Source of the DNA: Pseudomonadota bacterium | Lineage (GTDB): Bacteria; Pseudomonadota; Alphaproteobacteria; Acetobacterales; Acetobacteraceae | Direction of reading: 5' to 3' | Assembly (NCBI GenBank): GCA_021784255.1 | Contig: JAJXSZ010000088.1 | Span: 1-9,789 of the forward strand | Length of the DNA stretch: 9,789 nucleotides | Shown: positions 1 to 6,122 of the stretch, in pieces | Position numbering within the stretch: the stretch's first letter is position 1 | How the letters are laid out: each line of letters opens with the position of its first letter | The notes under the pieces: model-generated | Seen by the model: the letters and a program-made list of their open reading frames with translations, nothing else | Databases searched by the model: none | What the model was told of the DNA's origin: nothing | Made by a program: the position numbers and the translations under genes

Positions 1-1
1 C

Positions 2-130
2 CAGCGCAGCCTGCAGAACCCGCTGGCCTCGCGCATCCTCGAAGGCTCGATCGCGGAAGGCGACACCGTACATGTGTCAGCCGGTCCCGGCGGGCTGCTG
101 ATCGAGGGCAGGCTGGCGGAAGCGGCGTAA
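2..130 (+). CDS. clpB: ClpB chaperone, C-terminal end (partial)
   Basis: Only the last 42 codons and the TAA stop are present; the gene begins left of the window. The translated tail starts QRSLQNPLASRILEG, followed by an acidic/glycine stretch (EGDTVHVSAGPGG) and a short end. This matches the D2 small domain at the extreme C-terminus of ClpB disaggregases, where family members read roughly 'iQr.lqnpLA..iL.G.i..Gd.v.v'. ClpB is a cytosolic hexameric AAA+ ATPase that works with DnaK/DnaJ/GrpE to pull proteins out of aggregates. ClpA or ClpC would end differently, so ClpB is preferred, but only about 5% of the protein is visible and no catalytic motif can be checked. The frame is open from the first complete codon at base 2. 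A strong hairpin follows the stop by 9 nt. Confidence 0.85.
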   Translation, partial: QRSLQNPLASRILEGSIAEGDTVHVSAGPGGLLIEGRLAEAA

Positions 131-139
131 GCCGTCAGG

Positions 140-168
140 CGCGGGGTCGCCCGTGAGGCGGCCCCGCG
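140..168 (+). terminator. GC-rich hairpin just after clpB
   Basis: A 12-bp stem (140-151 with 157-168, one G-U wobble in RNA) closes a 5-nt loop and starts 9 nt after the clpB stop. Its position and strength suit a transcription end or a 3'-end stabiliser. There is no T-run after it (the sequence continues aacgaggcc), so it is not a textbook intrinsic terminator. Confidence 0.5.
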
Positions 169-310
169 AACGAGGCCGCGGATGGCGCGTTCCCGGCGCC
201 CGACGCCAGGAGCACCTCCCCGCGGGCGGACAGCCGTGCGCCACACGCCTGTCATAAGGCGATCCGGGAGCAGGCGGGGCATTTTTGCCGGCCCCGTCGC
301 AGCCGCCGGC

Positions 311-437
311 CTAGAGCAACAGCCGACCAGGTAGCATCACCTGGCCGGATGTCCTGATTGGGAAAATTTAGCCCCTAGAGCAACTTATCTCCGATCCGCC
401 TGAGCCGGGCGGGCTCCGATGGATCGGAGGTTGCTCT
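311..437. repeat. Palindromic element with repeated ctagagcaac 10-mer
   Basis: The 10-mer ctagagcaac occurs at 311-320 and again at 375-384. The first copy is followed by a hairpin (ccaggt 327-332, acctgg 339-344). The second opens a long imperfect dyad: the arm at 377-396 (agagcaac, four extra bases ttat, then ctccgatc) pairs with 422-437 (gatcggaggttgctct). Nested inside is gagcc/ggctc, and ctccgat-gg-atcggag offers a competing fold. Such extragenic palindromes are common as dispersed repeats in GC-rich alphaproteobacteria. Dispersal in this genome cannot be seen from one window, so calling it a repeat family is inference. Confidence 0.45.
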
Positions 438-455
438 GCGTGCGCGCCGCGGATC

Positions 456-485
456 GGCCGCCGCGGAGCGATCGCGCCGGCGGCC
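456..485 (-). terminator. Hairpin after the lipoprotein gene
   Basis: An 8-bp perfect stem (ggccgccg 456-463, cggcggcc 478-485) encloses a loop that itself contains the palindrome gcgatcgc. It begins 15 nt past the stop codon of the leftward lipoprotein gene. There is no T-run on either strand, so a termination role is inferred from position and strength only. Confidence 0.35.
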
Positions 486-500
486 GTCAGCCGACTGTCG

Positions 501-719
501 TCAGTGCGACGTCACCGCGCCGGCGACGGCACCGGCGCCGGCACCGATGGCCGTGCCAAGCAGGATCGGGCCGCCGGCAATCGCGGTCAACGCGGCACCG
601 CCCGCGGCGCCGATGGCGCCACCGGAAAGCACCCGCTGCTGAGTGCTGCTGAGGTCCGAGCAGGCAGCGAGCGAGCCGGCGGCAAGGACGACAAGAAGGG
701 TGCGCTTCAGATTCGTCAT
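501..719 (-). CDS. Small glycine-zipper lipoprotein
   Basis: This predicted 72-residue outer-membrane or periplasmic lipoprotein begins MTNLKRTLLVVLAAGSLAAC. The signal has a basic N-region (K5, R6), a hydrophobic core and a lipobox-like SLAAC, so Cys20 is the likely lipidated residue after signal peptidase II cleavage. Residues 33-68 are almost wholly Gly, Ala and small hydrophobics, with GxxxG-type spacings (G33/G37, G37/G41, G55/G59, G59/G63, G63/G67). This is the pattern of glycine-zipper proteins, which pack or insert in membranes. The start at 719 is supported by an AAGGAG site (727-732) with a 7-nt spacer; an in-frame ATG 12 codons upstream would put basic residues before the signal and is less likely. 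It lies 75 nt downstream of the SDR gene on the same strand. Its specific function is unknown; stress-related roles of similar small lipoproteins are only analogy. Confidence 0.85.
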   Translation of the reverse strand: MTNLKRTLLVVLAAGSLAACSDLSSTQQRVLSGGAIGAAGGAALTAIAGGPILLGTAIGAGAGAVAGAVTSH

Positions 720-794
720 GTCGAGTCTCCTTCCGATGCTCCTGATGCGCCGCATATAGGCGCGGGATCGTGGCCAATTCCAGGCAACATTGTT

Positions 795-1796
795 TCATAT
801 TTCGCCGATTGCACCGTGCTGCACGATGGCCCCGCCGGCTCGGTTTTTGCGACGCGTCTCGGCGACGAACTCGCCGATCAGGGCTTCGAGCGTGCCGTGC
901 GGGGCAAAGCCGAGGGCCAGCGCGCGCGCCGGGTCGAACCGCGCCGGCCAGGTGGCGACGATCGCCTCGATCCTGGGCGCGGCCACGCGGCGGACCAGCG
1001 CGGCGGCGCCCGGCCTGGCGGCCTCCAGCGCCACCAGCATCTCGCCGACGCTCACCGTCAGGCCCGGCGGGTTGACGGAGCGGTCGAGCCCCATGGCCGC
1101 GGTGTCCAGGACCGCCGCATGCAGCAGCCAATCGGTGGCATGGGCAGGGCTTGCGATCCACAGTCGGAAATCGTCGGGGACGGGAAGTTCCGCCTCCTCG
1201 CCGTTGAGCGGCTCGCGCAGGATCGAGGAAACGAAGCTGCTGGCCGCCTGGTTCGGCCGCCCCGGGCGGATCGACACCGTCGGCAGGCGCAGCACCACCG
1301 CGTCGAGGAAGCCGCGGCGGGTTGCGTCGGCCAGGATCAGCTCCGCCGCCGCCTTCTGCGCGCCATAGGAGTTGGCCGGCACCTGGCGCGTCGCCGTGCC
1401 GACCACCTCGCCGGGACCAGCCGAGAAGCTGGCGACGGAGCTGGTGAAGACGAGGCGCGGGGCGCGCCCGAGGCGACGGCAGGCGTCCACGACCGCGTCC
1501 GTGCCGCGCAGGTTGACGCGCCGGCCGAGCTCGTAATCGGCCTCGGCGGCAGCGGAGACGACCGCCGCGAGGTGAAAGACGACATCCGTGCCCGGCGGGA
1601 TCACCGCCGGGGGAAGGTCGGCGACATCGCCGGCGATGGAGGCCACCGGGAACGAGGCGGCAGGCGCCGGCGGGGCGGCGATGTCGAACAGGGTGAGCCC
1701 GGTGATGGGCCGCCCGCCGAGATGCCCCGCCTGCGCCAGCCGCCGCGCCACACGCTGGCCGAGGAATCCGCCGCCGCCGGTGATTGTCACGCGCAT
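795..1796 (-). CDS. denD: NAD-dependent D-erythronate dehydrogenase (DenD-type extended SDR)
   Basis: This 333-residue extended short-chain dehydrogenase/reductase is of the epimerase fold. The NAD-binding TGxxGxxG motif is TGGGGFLG (6-13), GDVAD (56-60) binds the adenine region, FHLAA (74-78) is the NNAG-equivalent strand, and the catalytic set is S119/S120, Y144 and K148 (SYGAQK). Segments RPGRPNQAASSF (177-188), REPLNGEEA (194-202) and RLWIASP (211-217) are features I associate with the D-erythronate dehydrogenase group. That group oxidises D-erythronate at C2 to 2-oxo-tetronate in the cytosol. The usual pathway partners (OtnK/DtnK-type kinase, OtnC/OtnI homologues) are absent from this window, so the physiological role is less certain than the family. 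The start is ATG at 1796 with only a G-rich weak ribosome site. It lies 44 nt downstream of the CHRD gene on the same strand, possibly in one transcript. Confidence 0.82.
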   Translation of the reverse strand: MRVTITGGGGFLGQRVARRLAQAGHLGGRPITGLTLFDIAAPPAPAASFPVASIAGDVADLPPAVIPPGTDVVFHLAAVVSAAAEADYELGRRVNLRGTDAVVDACRRLGRAPRLVFTSSVASFSAGPGEVVGTATRQVPANSYGAQKAAAELILADATRRGFLDAVVLRLPTVSIRPGRPNQAASSFVSSILREPLNGEEAELPVPDDFRLWIASPAHATDWLLHAAVLDTAAMGLDRSVNPPGLTVSVGEMLVALEAARPGAAALVRRVAAPRIEAIVATWPARFDPARALALGFAPHGTLEALIGEFVAETRRKNRAGGAIVQHGAIGEI

Positions 1797-1816
1797 CGCT
1801 GCCCCCCGCCTCGTCT

Positions 1817-1829
1817 CCCCTGAGAGGGG
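1817..1829 (-). other. Small hairpin between the CHRD and denD genes
   Basis: The 5-bp perfect stem cccct/agggg with a 3-nt loop lies in the 44-nt gap upstream of denD, about 20 nt before its start codon. It could modulate read-through or initiation of denD, but it is short and may be chance in GC-rich DNA. Confidence 0.2.
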
Positions 1830-1840
1830 CCCGGCCGCGG

Positions 1841-2251
1841 CTACTTCGTCAACTGGCCGCGAAGCTCGCCACCCTTGTGCGCGGCGGTATGGAGGTTGAC
1901 GTAGGCATCGCCGGCCTCGATGGTCGCGAGCTGCTTGGCCGTCAGCGTCGCCGAGCCGGTGATCGGGCTCGGCCCGACCTTCATCGGCACCATCACGCCA
2001 GCGTTCTTGCCGGCCGGCGCCGGGCCATGGATATGCGCCGCAAACGGCTTCAGGCCGCTATAGGTCACCGACCAGGTCGCCTTCCTGGTCGCGGTGTCGA
2101 TGGTTAGCGTGGCACTGCCCGTGGCGGAAGTCTGCACCGACGGTACCTGCTGGGCGCCGGTCAGCGTGGCGTGAAAGGTTTCCGTCGCGGCCATGGCGGC
2201 GGTCGAAAACAGCAGCCCGGCCGCGAGAGCCGTGAGAGCAAGGCGGGTCAT
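1841..2251 (-). CDS. Secreted CHRD-domain protein
   Basis: This is a 136-residue exported protein. The first 21 residues form a Sec signal peptide (TRLALTALAAGLLFSTAAMA, cleavage after AMA), leaving a mature protein that is essentially one CHRD domain. Diagnostic segments are LTGAQQVPSV (30-39), TGSATLTID (44-52), AAHIHGPAPAG (71-81) and AYVNLHTAAHKGGELRGQL (116-134). CHRD is an all-beta domain first named from chordin. Bacterial single-domain versions are periplasmic or secreted and have no settled function; the conserved His residues (H73, H75, H121) suggest metal binding, which is inference. The start is well supported: GGGAGG (2258-2263) sits 6 nt before ATG. The gene is divergent from the acetyltransferase and leads the leftward CHRD-denD-lipoprotein set. 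Confidence 0.9.
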   Translation of the reverse strand: MTRLALTALAAGLLFSTAAMAATETFHATLTGAQQVPSVQTSATGSATLTIDTATRKATWSVTYSGLKPFAAHIHGPAPAGKNAGVMVPMKVGPSPITGSATLTAKQLATIEAGDAYVNLHTAAHKGGELRGQLTK

Positions 2252-2281
2252 CCGTAGCCTCCCTGTTTGAATGGCATGGCG

Positions 2282-2309
2282 GATGTAGGCGCCACTGGCC
2301 CTTGTGCAA
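2282..2309 (-). promoter_or_regulatory. Possible promoter for the CHRD gene
   Basis: On the minus strand TTGCAC (2304-2309) and TACATC (2282-2287) are spaced 16 nt apart. A start site near 2275 would leave a short leader containing the GGGAGG ribosome site of the CHRD gene. The -10 match is weak and no alternative was tested, so confidence is low. Confidence 0.25.
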
Positions 2310-2336
2310 GCGCACCACCATCAGCAGTCTTGCACC

Positions 2337-3023
2337 ATGAACGACACGTCATTCGGGCCAGAGGTGGACGGCACGCCACGGCCCTTGCCGGCGCGTGTCC
2401 CGATCCGCGGCATGCACGCGATCCTGGAGCCGCTGCACCCCCGCCACGCCACCGAGCTCTGGCAGGCGGCACAGCAGGCCGACGCCAGTTGGACCTACAT
2501 GAGCTACGGTCCGTTCGCGAGCGAGGCGGCGATGCGCGCCCAGGTGGCGAGCCTCGCCTCGACACACGACCCGATGTTCTGGGCGGTGCGGCCGGTGACG
2601 ACAGGGGCCGTGTCTGGCTGGCTCGCGCTGATGAACATGGAGCCCAGGAACGCCGCGATCGAGCTCGGCGGCATCTGGTTTGCGCCAAGGATGCAGCGCA
2701 CCCGCGCCGCGACCGAGGCGATGTTCATGCTGCTGCGCCTGGCCGCGGACGACCTCGGCTACCGGCGGCTGGTGTGGAAATGCGATTCGCGCAACGCAGC
2801 GAGCCGGCGCGCCGCGGACCGTCTGGGCTTTACCCACGAAGGCCGGCACCGCGCCCACATGGTGGTGAAGGGACGACGGCGGGACACCGACTGGTACTCC
2901 ATCCTCGATGACGAGTGGCCACGGTGCCGCGACGCCATCCTGGCCTGGCTCGCAGCGGAGAATTTCGCCCCCGATGGCACGGCGCGGCGTGGCCTGGCGG
3001 AGATCCGCGCCGGGCTTCAGTAG
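2337..3023 (+). CDS. GNAT-family N-acetyltransferase (RimJ/RimL type)
   Basis: This is a 228-residue cytosolic acetyl-CoA-dependent N-acetyltransferase. The Acetyltransf_3-like core spans about residues 20-190. The acceptor/CoA region reads IELGGIWFAPRMQRTRAATEA (109-127 and on), with the glycine-rich A motif altered to QRTRAATE. It is followed by C149, N153, S156 and LGF(163-165)THEG, the classic RimJ/RimL B-motif signature. KGRRRDTDWYSIL and DDEWP (178-195) are typical of a large uncharacterised bacterial subgroup that acts on small molecules or protein N-termini; the substrate is unknown. The start is uncertain: ATG at 2337 has no clear ribosome site, and an in-frame GTG at 2304 would add 11 residues. 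It is divergent from the CHRD gene. Its last 7 nt overlap the 3' end of the opposing CoA-transferase gene. Confidence 0.88.
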   Translation: MNDTSFGPEVDGTPRPLPARVPIRGMHAILEPLHPRHATELWQAAQQADASWTYMSYGPFASEAAMRAQVASLASTHDPMFWAVRPVTTGAVSGWLALMNMEPRNAAIELGGIWFAPRMQRTRAATEAMFMLLRLAADDLGYRRLVWKCDSRNAASRRAADRLGFTHEGRHRAHMVVKGRRRDTDWYSILDDEWPRCRDAILAWLAAENFAPDGTARRGLAEIRAGLQ

Positions 3024-4360
3024 TCGGCCGGCTCCCAGCATGCTGGCGTCTCGGCGAGCCGGGCCGCGTGGCGCACGGCCCGGACCAGACCGCGCGTGGT
3101 CACGCGGGTCTCGCAGGCGGCCTCGATGTCGTCCGCGCTGAACGGTGCAGCGGCGAAACCATCCTGGCGACCGAAACCCCAGACCCAGCGCCCGGTCTGC
3201 GCCAGCGAGGCGCGCACCAGCCACGACCCGCCCTCGCGCGCCTGGCGCAGCCGCGCCATCATCGCCGCAAAGGCCATCAGATAGCCGGTAGCGTGGTCGA
3301 GTGCCTGACAGGGCAGTTCCTTCGGCCCGGTACCCGCCGCCCTGCCCTCCTGCGCGTTGAAGCCGGTCGCCGTCTGCACCAGCGAATCGAAGCCGCGCCG
3401 GCCAGCCCAAGGTCCGACATGGCCGAAGCTGCTCAGCCAGACGCAGACGACGCCGGGGCGCAGCCGCGCGATCGCGGCGGGCGAGAACCCGCGCCGGTCC
3501 AGCGCGCCCGGGCGGAATCCCTGGATCACGATGTCGGCGCCACGGATCAGCGCCGCGAGCCGCTCGCGCCCCTGCGCCGTCGCCAGGTCGGCGCTCACGA
3601 CACGCTTCCCGCGCGCGGTATCGGGCAACAGGGAATCGACCTGCGGCAGCGCGGGCGCCGTGATCAGTCGGACATCGGCCCCGTGCGCCGCCAGCGTGCG
3701 CCCGGCGACGGGCCCCGCGATCACCCGCGTGAGATCCACGACCGTGACGCCGCCCAGCGGCCGCGCCCCATCGGGCAGCTTGCGCGGCGACGCCTCGCCG
3801 ATGCGTTCGACGCTGATGACCGGCAGCCTCGCCAGCGCCTGAGCCTGCGGATGCGCCGCCCAGCTCGCCGCATCGCGCAGGGCCGCGACGACCGCGCCGG
3901 CGGCATGCGCCTCGGTCTCGAAGGCGACGGCGTCGCGCCCGGCGAGTGCCGCCGCCAGCGCCTCGCGCGTCGGCGCACAGCCGAGGAGCGCCAGAATCCG
4001 CGCCCGGTGATGCGCGAAATTGGTGTGGACGCGCACATAGCCGTCGCGCGCCCGGTAGAGCCCCATGAGCGGATCGCCCGGCGGCGGCGCGGCGCCGTCG
4101 AGGCGCAGATGCCGCTCGCTCTGAAACTCGACCGCGGCGTGGCGCATGGCGACGGCAACGGGCTGGCGCGGGAAGCCCGCGGCATGGCGCAGCTCCGCCG
4201 CCGCGAGCCCGCTCGCCGCGATCGCCGCCTGCGCAACGCTGCCAAGCCGGAACGAAGAGGGCAGCGCCGGCTCCGCGCCGGTGAGCGCGAGTTGCCCGAG
4301 CGCCGCCGGATCGCCGCCGGCGAGCGACCACAATCCGGCGACGGCCTCCTGCGCGCCCAT
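3017..4360 (-). CDS. Family III (CaiB/BaiF) CoA-transferase, two-part form
   Basis: This is a 447-residue protein when started at the ATG at 4360. A family III CoA-transferase half begins at about residue 203 (PLGGVTVVDLTRVIAGPVAG). DTARGKR (247-253), VIQGFRPGAL (278-287), SSFGHVGPWAGRRGFDSLVQ (310-329) and LPCQALDHATGY (349-360) follow. D355 is the likely catalytic Asp that forms the aspartyl-CoA anhydride. Residues 1-200 look like a degenerate or partial CoA-transferase half (LYRARDGYVRVHTNF), so the protein resembles two half-length modules joined, as seen in some alphaproteobacterial homologues. It should move CoA between carboxylic acids in the cytosol; the substrate is unknown. The chosen ATG overlaps the protease stop as TGATG, pointing to translational coupling. 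An in-frame ATG at 4432 would add 24 mostly basic residues inside the protease gene and is less likely. Confidence 0.85.
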   Translation of the reverse strand: MGAQEAVAGLWSLAGGDPAALGQLALTGAEPALPSSFRLGSVAQAAIAASGLAAAELRHAAGFPRQPVAVAMRHAAVEFQSERHLRLDGAAPPPGDPLMGLYRARDGYVRVHTNFAHHRARILALLGCAPTREALAAALAGRDAVAFETEAHAAGAVVAALRDAASWAAHPQAQALARLPVISVERIGEASPRKLPDGARPLGGVTVVDLTRVIAGPVAGRTLAAHGADVRLITAPALPQVDSLLPDTARGKRVVSADLATAQGRERLAALIRGADIVIQGFRPGALDRRGFSPAAIARLRPGVVCVWLSSFGHVGPWAGRRGFDSLVQTATGFNAQEGRAAGTGPKELPCQALDHATGYLMAFAAMMARLRQAREGGSWLVRASLAQTGRWVWGFGRQDGFAAAPFSADDIEAACETRVTTRGLVRAVRHAARLAETPACWEPADY

Positions 4361-5139
4361 CAGCCGAGCGTTGGGAAGCGTGACGCCGCGGCGCGCTCGG
4401 CCACCGCGTCGAGAGCGAGGCCCGGAATCCATGCCAGCAGGCCACGTCGCCTGGGCCCGATGCGCACCGCCCGCGCCTTCTCGCCGCCGAGTTCGCGCAC
4501 CAGTGCCGCGACATTGCCGATACCGTCGGCAAGTCCGACCGCAACCGCGCGTTCACCGAGCATGTAGCCGCCGTCGAACAACTCCGCGCCGCTCTTCAGG
4601 GCGGCACCACGGCGCTTTTGCACCCAGGCGATGAACCCCTTGTGGATGTCCGCCATCAGCGCCTCGGCGAACGCGGCATCGTCGGCCTTCTCCGGCAGGA
4701 ACGGATCGAGGCGCTGCTTGTTGGCGCCCGCCTTGTAGACGCGCCGCTCGATGCCCAGCCGCGCTATCGCTTCGGGAAAACCGAAGCCGCCGCCGATCAC
4801 GCCGATGGACCCGACGATGCTCATCGGGTTGGCAACGATCCGGTCCGCGGCACAGGCGATCCAGTAGCCGCCCGAGGCACCGACATCGGCGATCGCGGCA
4901 TGGATGCGAAACCCGTCCTTCTCCGCCGCCATCCGCAGCGCGGTGGCAACGAGATCGGACTGCACCGGCGAGCCGCCGGGACTGTCGATGTCGAGCACGA
5001 GATGGCCGCACCGCCTGGCGAGCGCCGCCGCCCGCGCAATCGGTTTCTCATAGGCTCCGATATGGATCGCCCCGCGCCGCGCGATCATCCCGTGCAGCAC
5101 GAGAACGGGAATGCGGGGACGGCGGAACGGGAGCTTCAT
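4360..5139 (-). CDS. S49-family (SppA/SohB-like) serine protease
   Basis: This is a 259-residue single-domain S49 peptidase. The fold markers are LVLDIDSPGGSPVQS (47-61), the nucleophile segment DVGASGGYWIACAADRI (85-101) with S89, and GSIGVIGGG (110-118). The Ser/Lys dyad partner is most likely K141 in AGANKQRLDPF, 52 residues after S89, the same spacing as S147-K199 in Bacillus subtilis SppA. Family members cut signal-peptide remnants or small peptides and usually form a ring-like oligomer at the membrane. There is no clear N-terminal signal or membrane helix (MKLPFRRPRIPVLVLHGMIA is short and basic), so the location may be cytosolic or peripheral. AAGG about 7 nt before ATG is a modest ribosome site. 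Its stop overlaps the CoA-transferase start (TGATG). The pairing with a CoA-transferase has no obvious biochemical logic. Confidence 0.9.
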   Translation of the reverse strand: MKLPFRRPRIPVLVLHGMIARRGAIHIGAYEKPIARAAALARRCGHLVLDIDSPGGSPVQSDLVATALRMAAEKDGFRIHAAIADVGASGGYWIACAADRIVANPMSIVGSIGVIGGGFGFPEAIARLGIERRVYKAGANKQRLDPFLPEKADDAAFAEALMADIHKGFIAWVQKRRGAALKSGAELFDGGYMLGERAVAVGLADGIGNVAALVRELGGEKARAVRIGPRRRGLLAWIPGLALDAVAERAAASRFPTLG

Positions 5140-5174
5140 GGCCTGCCTTCACGACGCACGGGGCGGATCGGTGT

Positions 5175-5190
5175 CGTCCGCTGGCGGACG
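5175..5190 (-). other. Hairpin at the end of the broken oxidoreductase
   Basis: The perfect 7-bp inverted repeat cgtccgc (5175-5181) and gcggacg (5184-5190), with 2 nt between, directly abuts the TAA that ends the oxidoreductase remnant and lies upstream of the S49 gene. It could be a weak terminator or a deletion scar; no T-run is present. Confidence 0.3.
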
Positions 5191-6089
5191 TTAGCCGCTT
5201 CGGCGCGCCGGTGCACACCGTCCAGCGCGGGCATCGGCGAGCATGCCGAGCAGCGTCACCGGCGCCATACCGCCGGTAACCAGCCGTCCCCCCTCTTCGA
5301 TGCAGCAGGCAAAGAGATTGTTGCGCGTGTCCGACATCGCCTCGCCGCCGGGCAGGATCGCCATGCGCTGCCCGTCCGTCAGGACCGGTGTCGCGAGCTC
5401 ATAGACCACGAACGGCACCGTGCCGGACGCCCCGGTATCGACCGAGCGACCGGGTGGCTGGGCATTGGTCGCCTGCAGCACCCGCGCGGCGGTCACGCCC
5501 CCGTCGGCGTGACCAGCGGCCAGCGCTCGCCACGGCGCTCGATGCGGCGAACCGCGGTTCGTTCGTGGATCGGGGCGCCCGTCCTTGCGGCGGCACGGGC
5601 GAGGCCGCGGGTATCGGCGAGCGGATGGCGATGCCCGCCCGTCGGCTCCGCGATGGCGCCATGGAACTCCGCCGAGCCGATGCGCCGGCGCGTGCGCGGG
5701 GTTGAGCCAGCCCGAGTGGCGTGCCCCGCAATCGATGTCGAAGCGGCGAATCAACGCGAAAACCTCGCCAGGGGCGCCAAGCACGAGGCGGATGAACGGC
5801 TCGCCCCGCTCTGGCCCGATCGCGCGCAGCACGTCGTCCGGGCCGACGCCGGCAGGCTCGGCACCACCAGCCCGCCATGACGCCCCGACGCACCAAGACC
5901 CGCCGTCGCTGCCTCCGGTACCGCCACGCCCCGGCGGGCCGCAGCGGCCGCCAGGGCGACCGCGGGCCGGTGGATGCCACCGCCGACGACGGCGACATCG
6001 GCGTCGACGGCGTGTTGCAGCGCAGCATAGCTCGCTTCTTCCCGCGCCGTTGCGGCCCAGACGCTCGGGACTTGCGCCATCGCGGTCAT
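5191..6089 (-). pseudogene. FAD-dependent amine oxidoreductase (OrdL/PuuB-like), degraded
   Basis: The protein similarity jumps between two reading frames. From 6089 to about 5850 one frame gives a typical DAO-family start: SVWAATAREEASYAALQ, then VDADVAVVGGG and ASGRHGGLVVPSLP. Near 5848-5850 a base appears lost, and the next frame continues DDVLRAIGPERGE...DIDCGARHSGWLNPAHAPA to about 5690. The first frame resumes near 5687 with RRIGSAEFHG...PIHERTAVRRIERRGERW, apparently after loss of about 30 codons. At a run of five C (5498-5502) the frame changes again to VTAARVLQATNAQPPG...SDTRNNLFACCIEEGGRLVTGGMAPVT, which then stops at 5191, so the C-terminal third is missing. The FAD GxGxxG is also damaged (GGGIHR). 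An intact relative would oxidise an amine such as gamma-glutamylputrescine. It lies 33 nt after the binding-protein gene, probably once in its operon. Confidence 0.88.
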
Positions 6090-6122
6090 TGCGCCCGCGC
6101 GCGCCGGGGTTCCGTCAGATTT

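Larger units (their letters stand above)
131..500. other. 370-nt non-coding gap between convergent genes
   Basis: No convincing coding region lies between the clpB stop and the end of the leftward lipoprotein gene. The short arginine-rich frames here have the composition expected of noise in GC-rich DNA. The stretch is instead rich in secondary structure: a hairpin at 140-168, a small hairpin at 327-344, a long imperfect dyad at 377-437 and a hairpin at 456-485. It also contains an AT-richer patch near 357-372 and two copies of ctagagcaac (311-320, 375-384). It is best described as a structured convergent 3' region that may contain an interspersed palindromic repeat. Confidence 0.6.

Noticed and set aside
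29..29. Lipoprotein assignment for the binding protein because of Cys29 (residue number; gene at 6123-7394)
   Set aside because: The residues before it (TAGA) do not make a lipobox, and a second Cys at residue 70 suggests a disulfide instead.
504..1823. Long rightward open frame opposite the lipoprotein and denD genes
   Set aside because: Its translation is Arg/Gly/Ala-rich without motifs and runs antisense to well-supported genes; this is typical of GC-rich DNA.
2349..4556. Very long leftward open frame (735 codons) across the acetyltransferase and CoA-transferase genes
   Set aside because: Low-complexity arginine-rich translation with no domain; the real CoA-transferase and S49 genes occupy other frames of the same strand.
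2915..4567. Rightward open frame of 550 codons opposite the CoA-transferase gene
   Set aside because: No recognisable motif and composition expected of a shadow frame; the opposite strand has a convincing enzyme.
4618..5880. Rightward open frame across the S49 gene and oxidoreductase remnant
   Set aside because: The translation shows no domain; the leftward strand explains the region better, including the broken gene.
5191..6089. Programmed frameshifting as an explanation of the broken oxidoreductase
   Set aside because: Several shifts, an internal loss and a missing C-terminus cannot be restored by one recoding event, and no slippery site with a downstream structure was evident at the first two switches.
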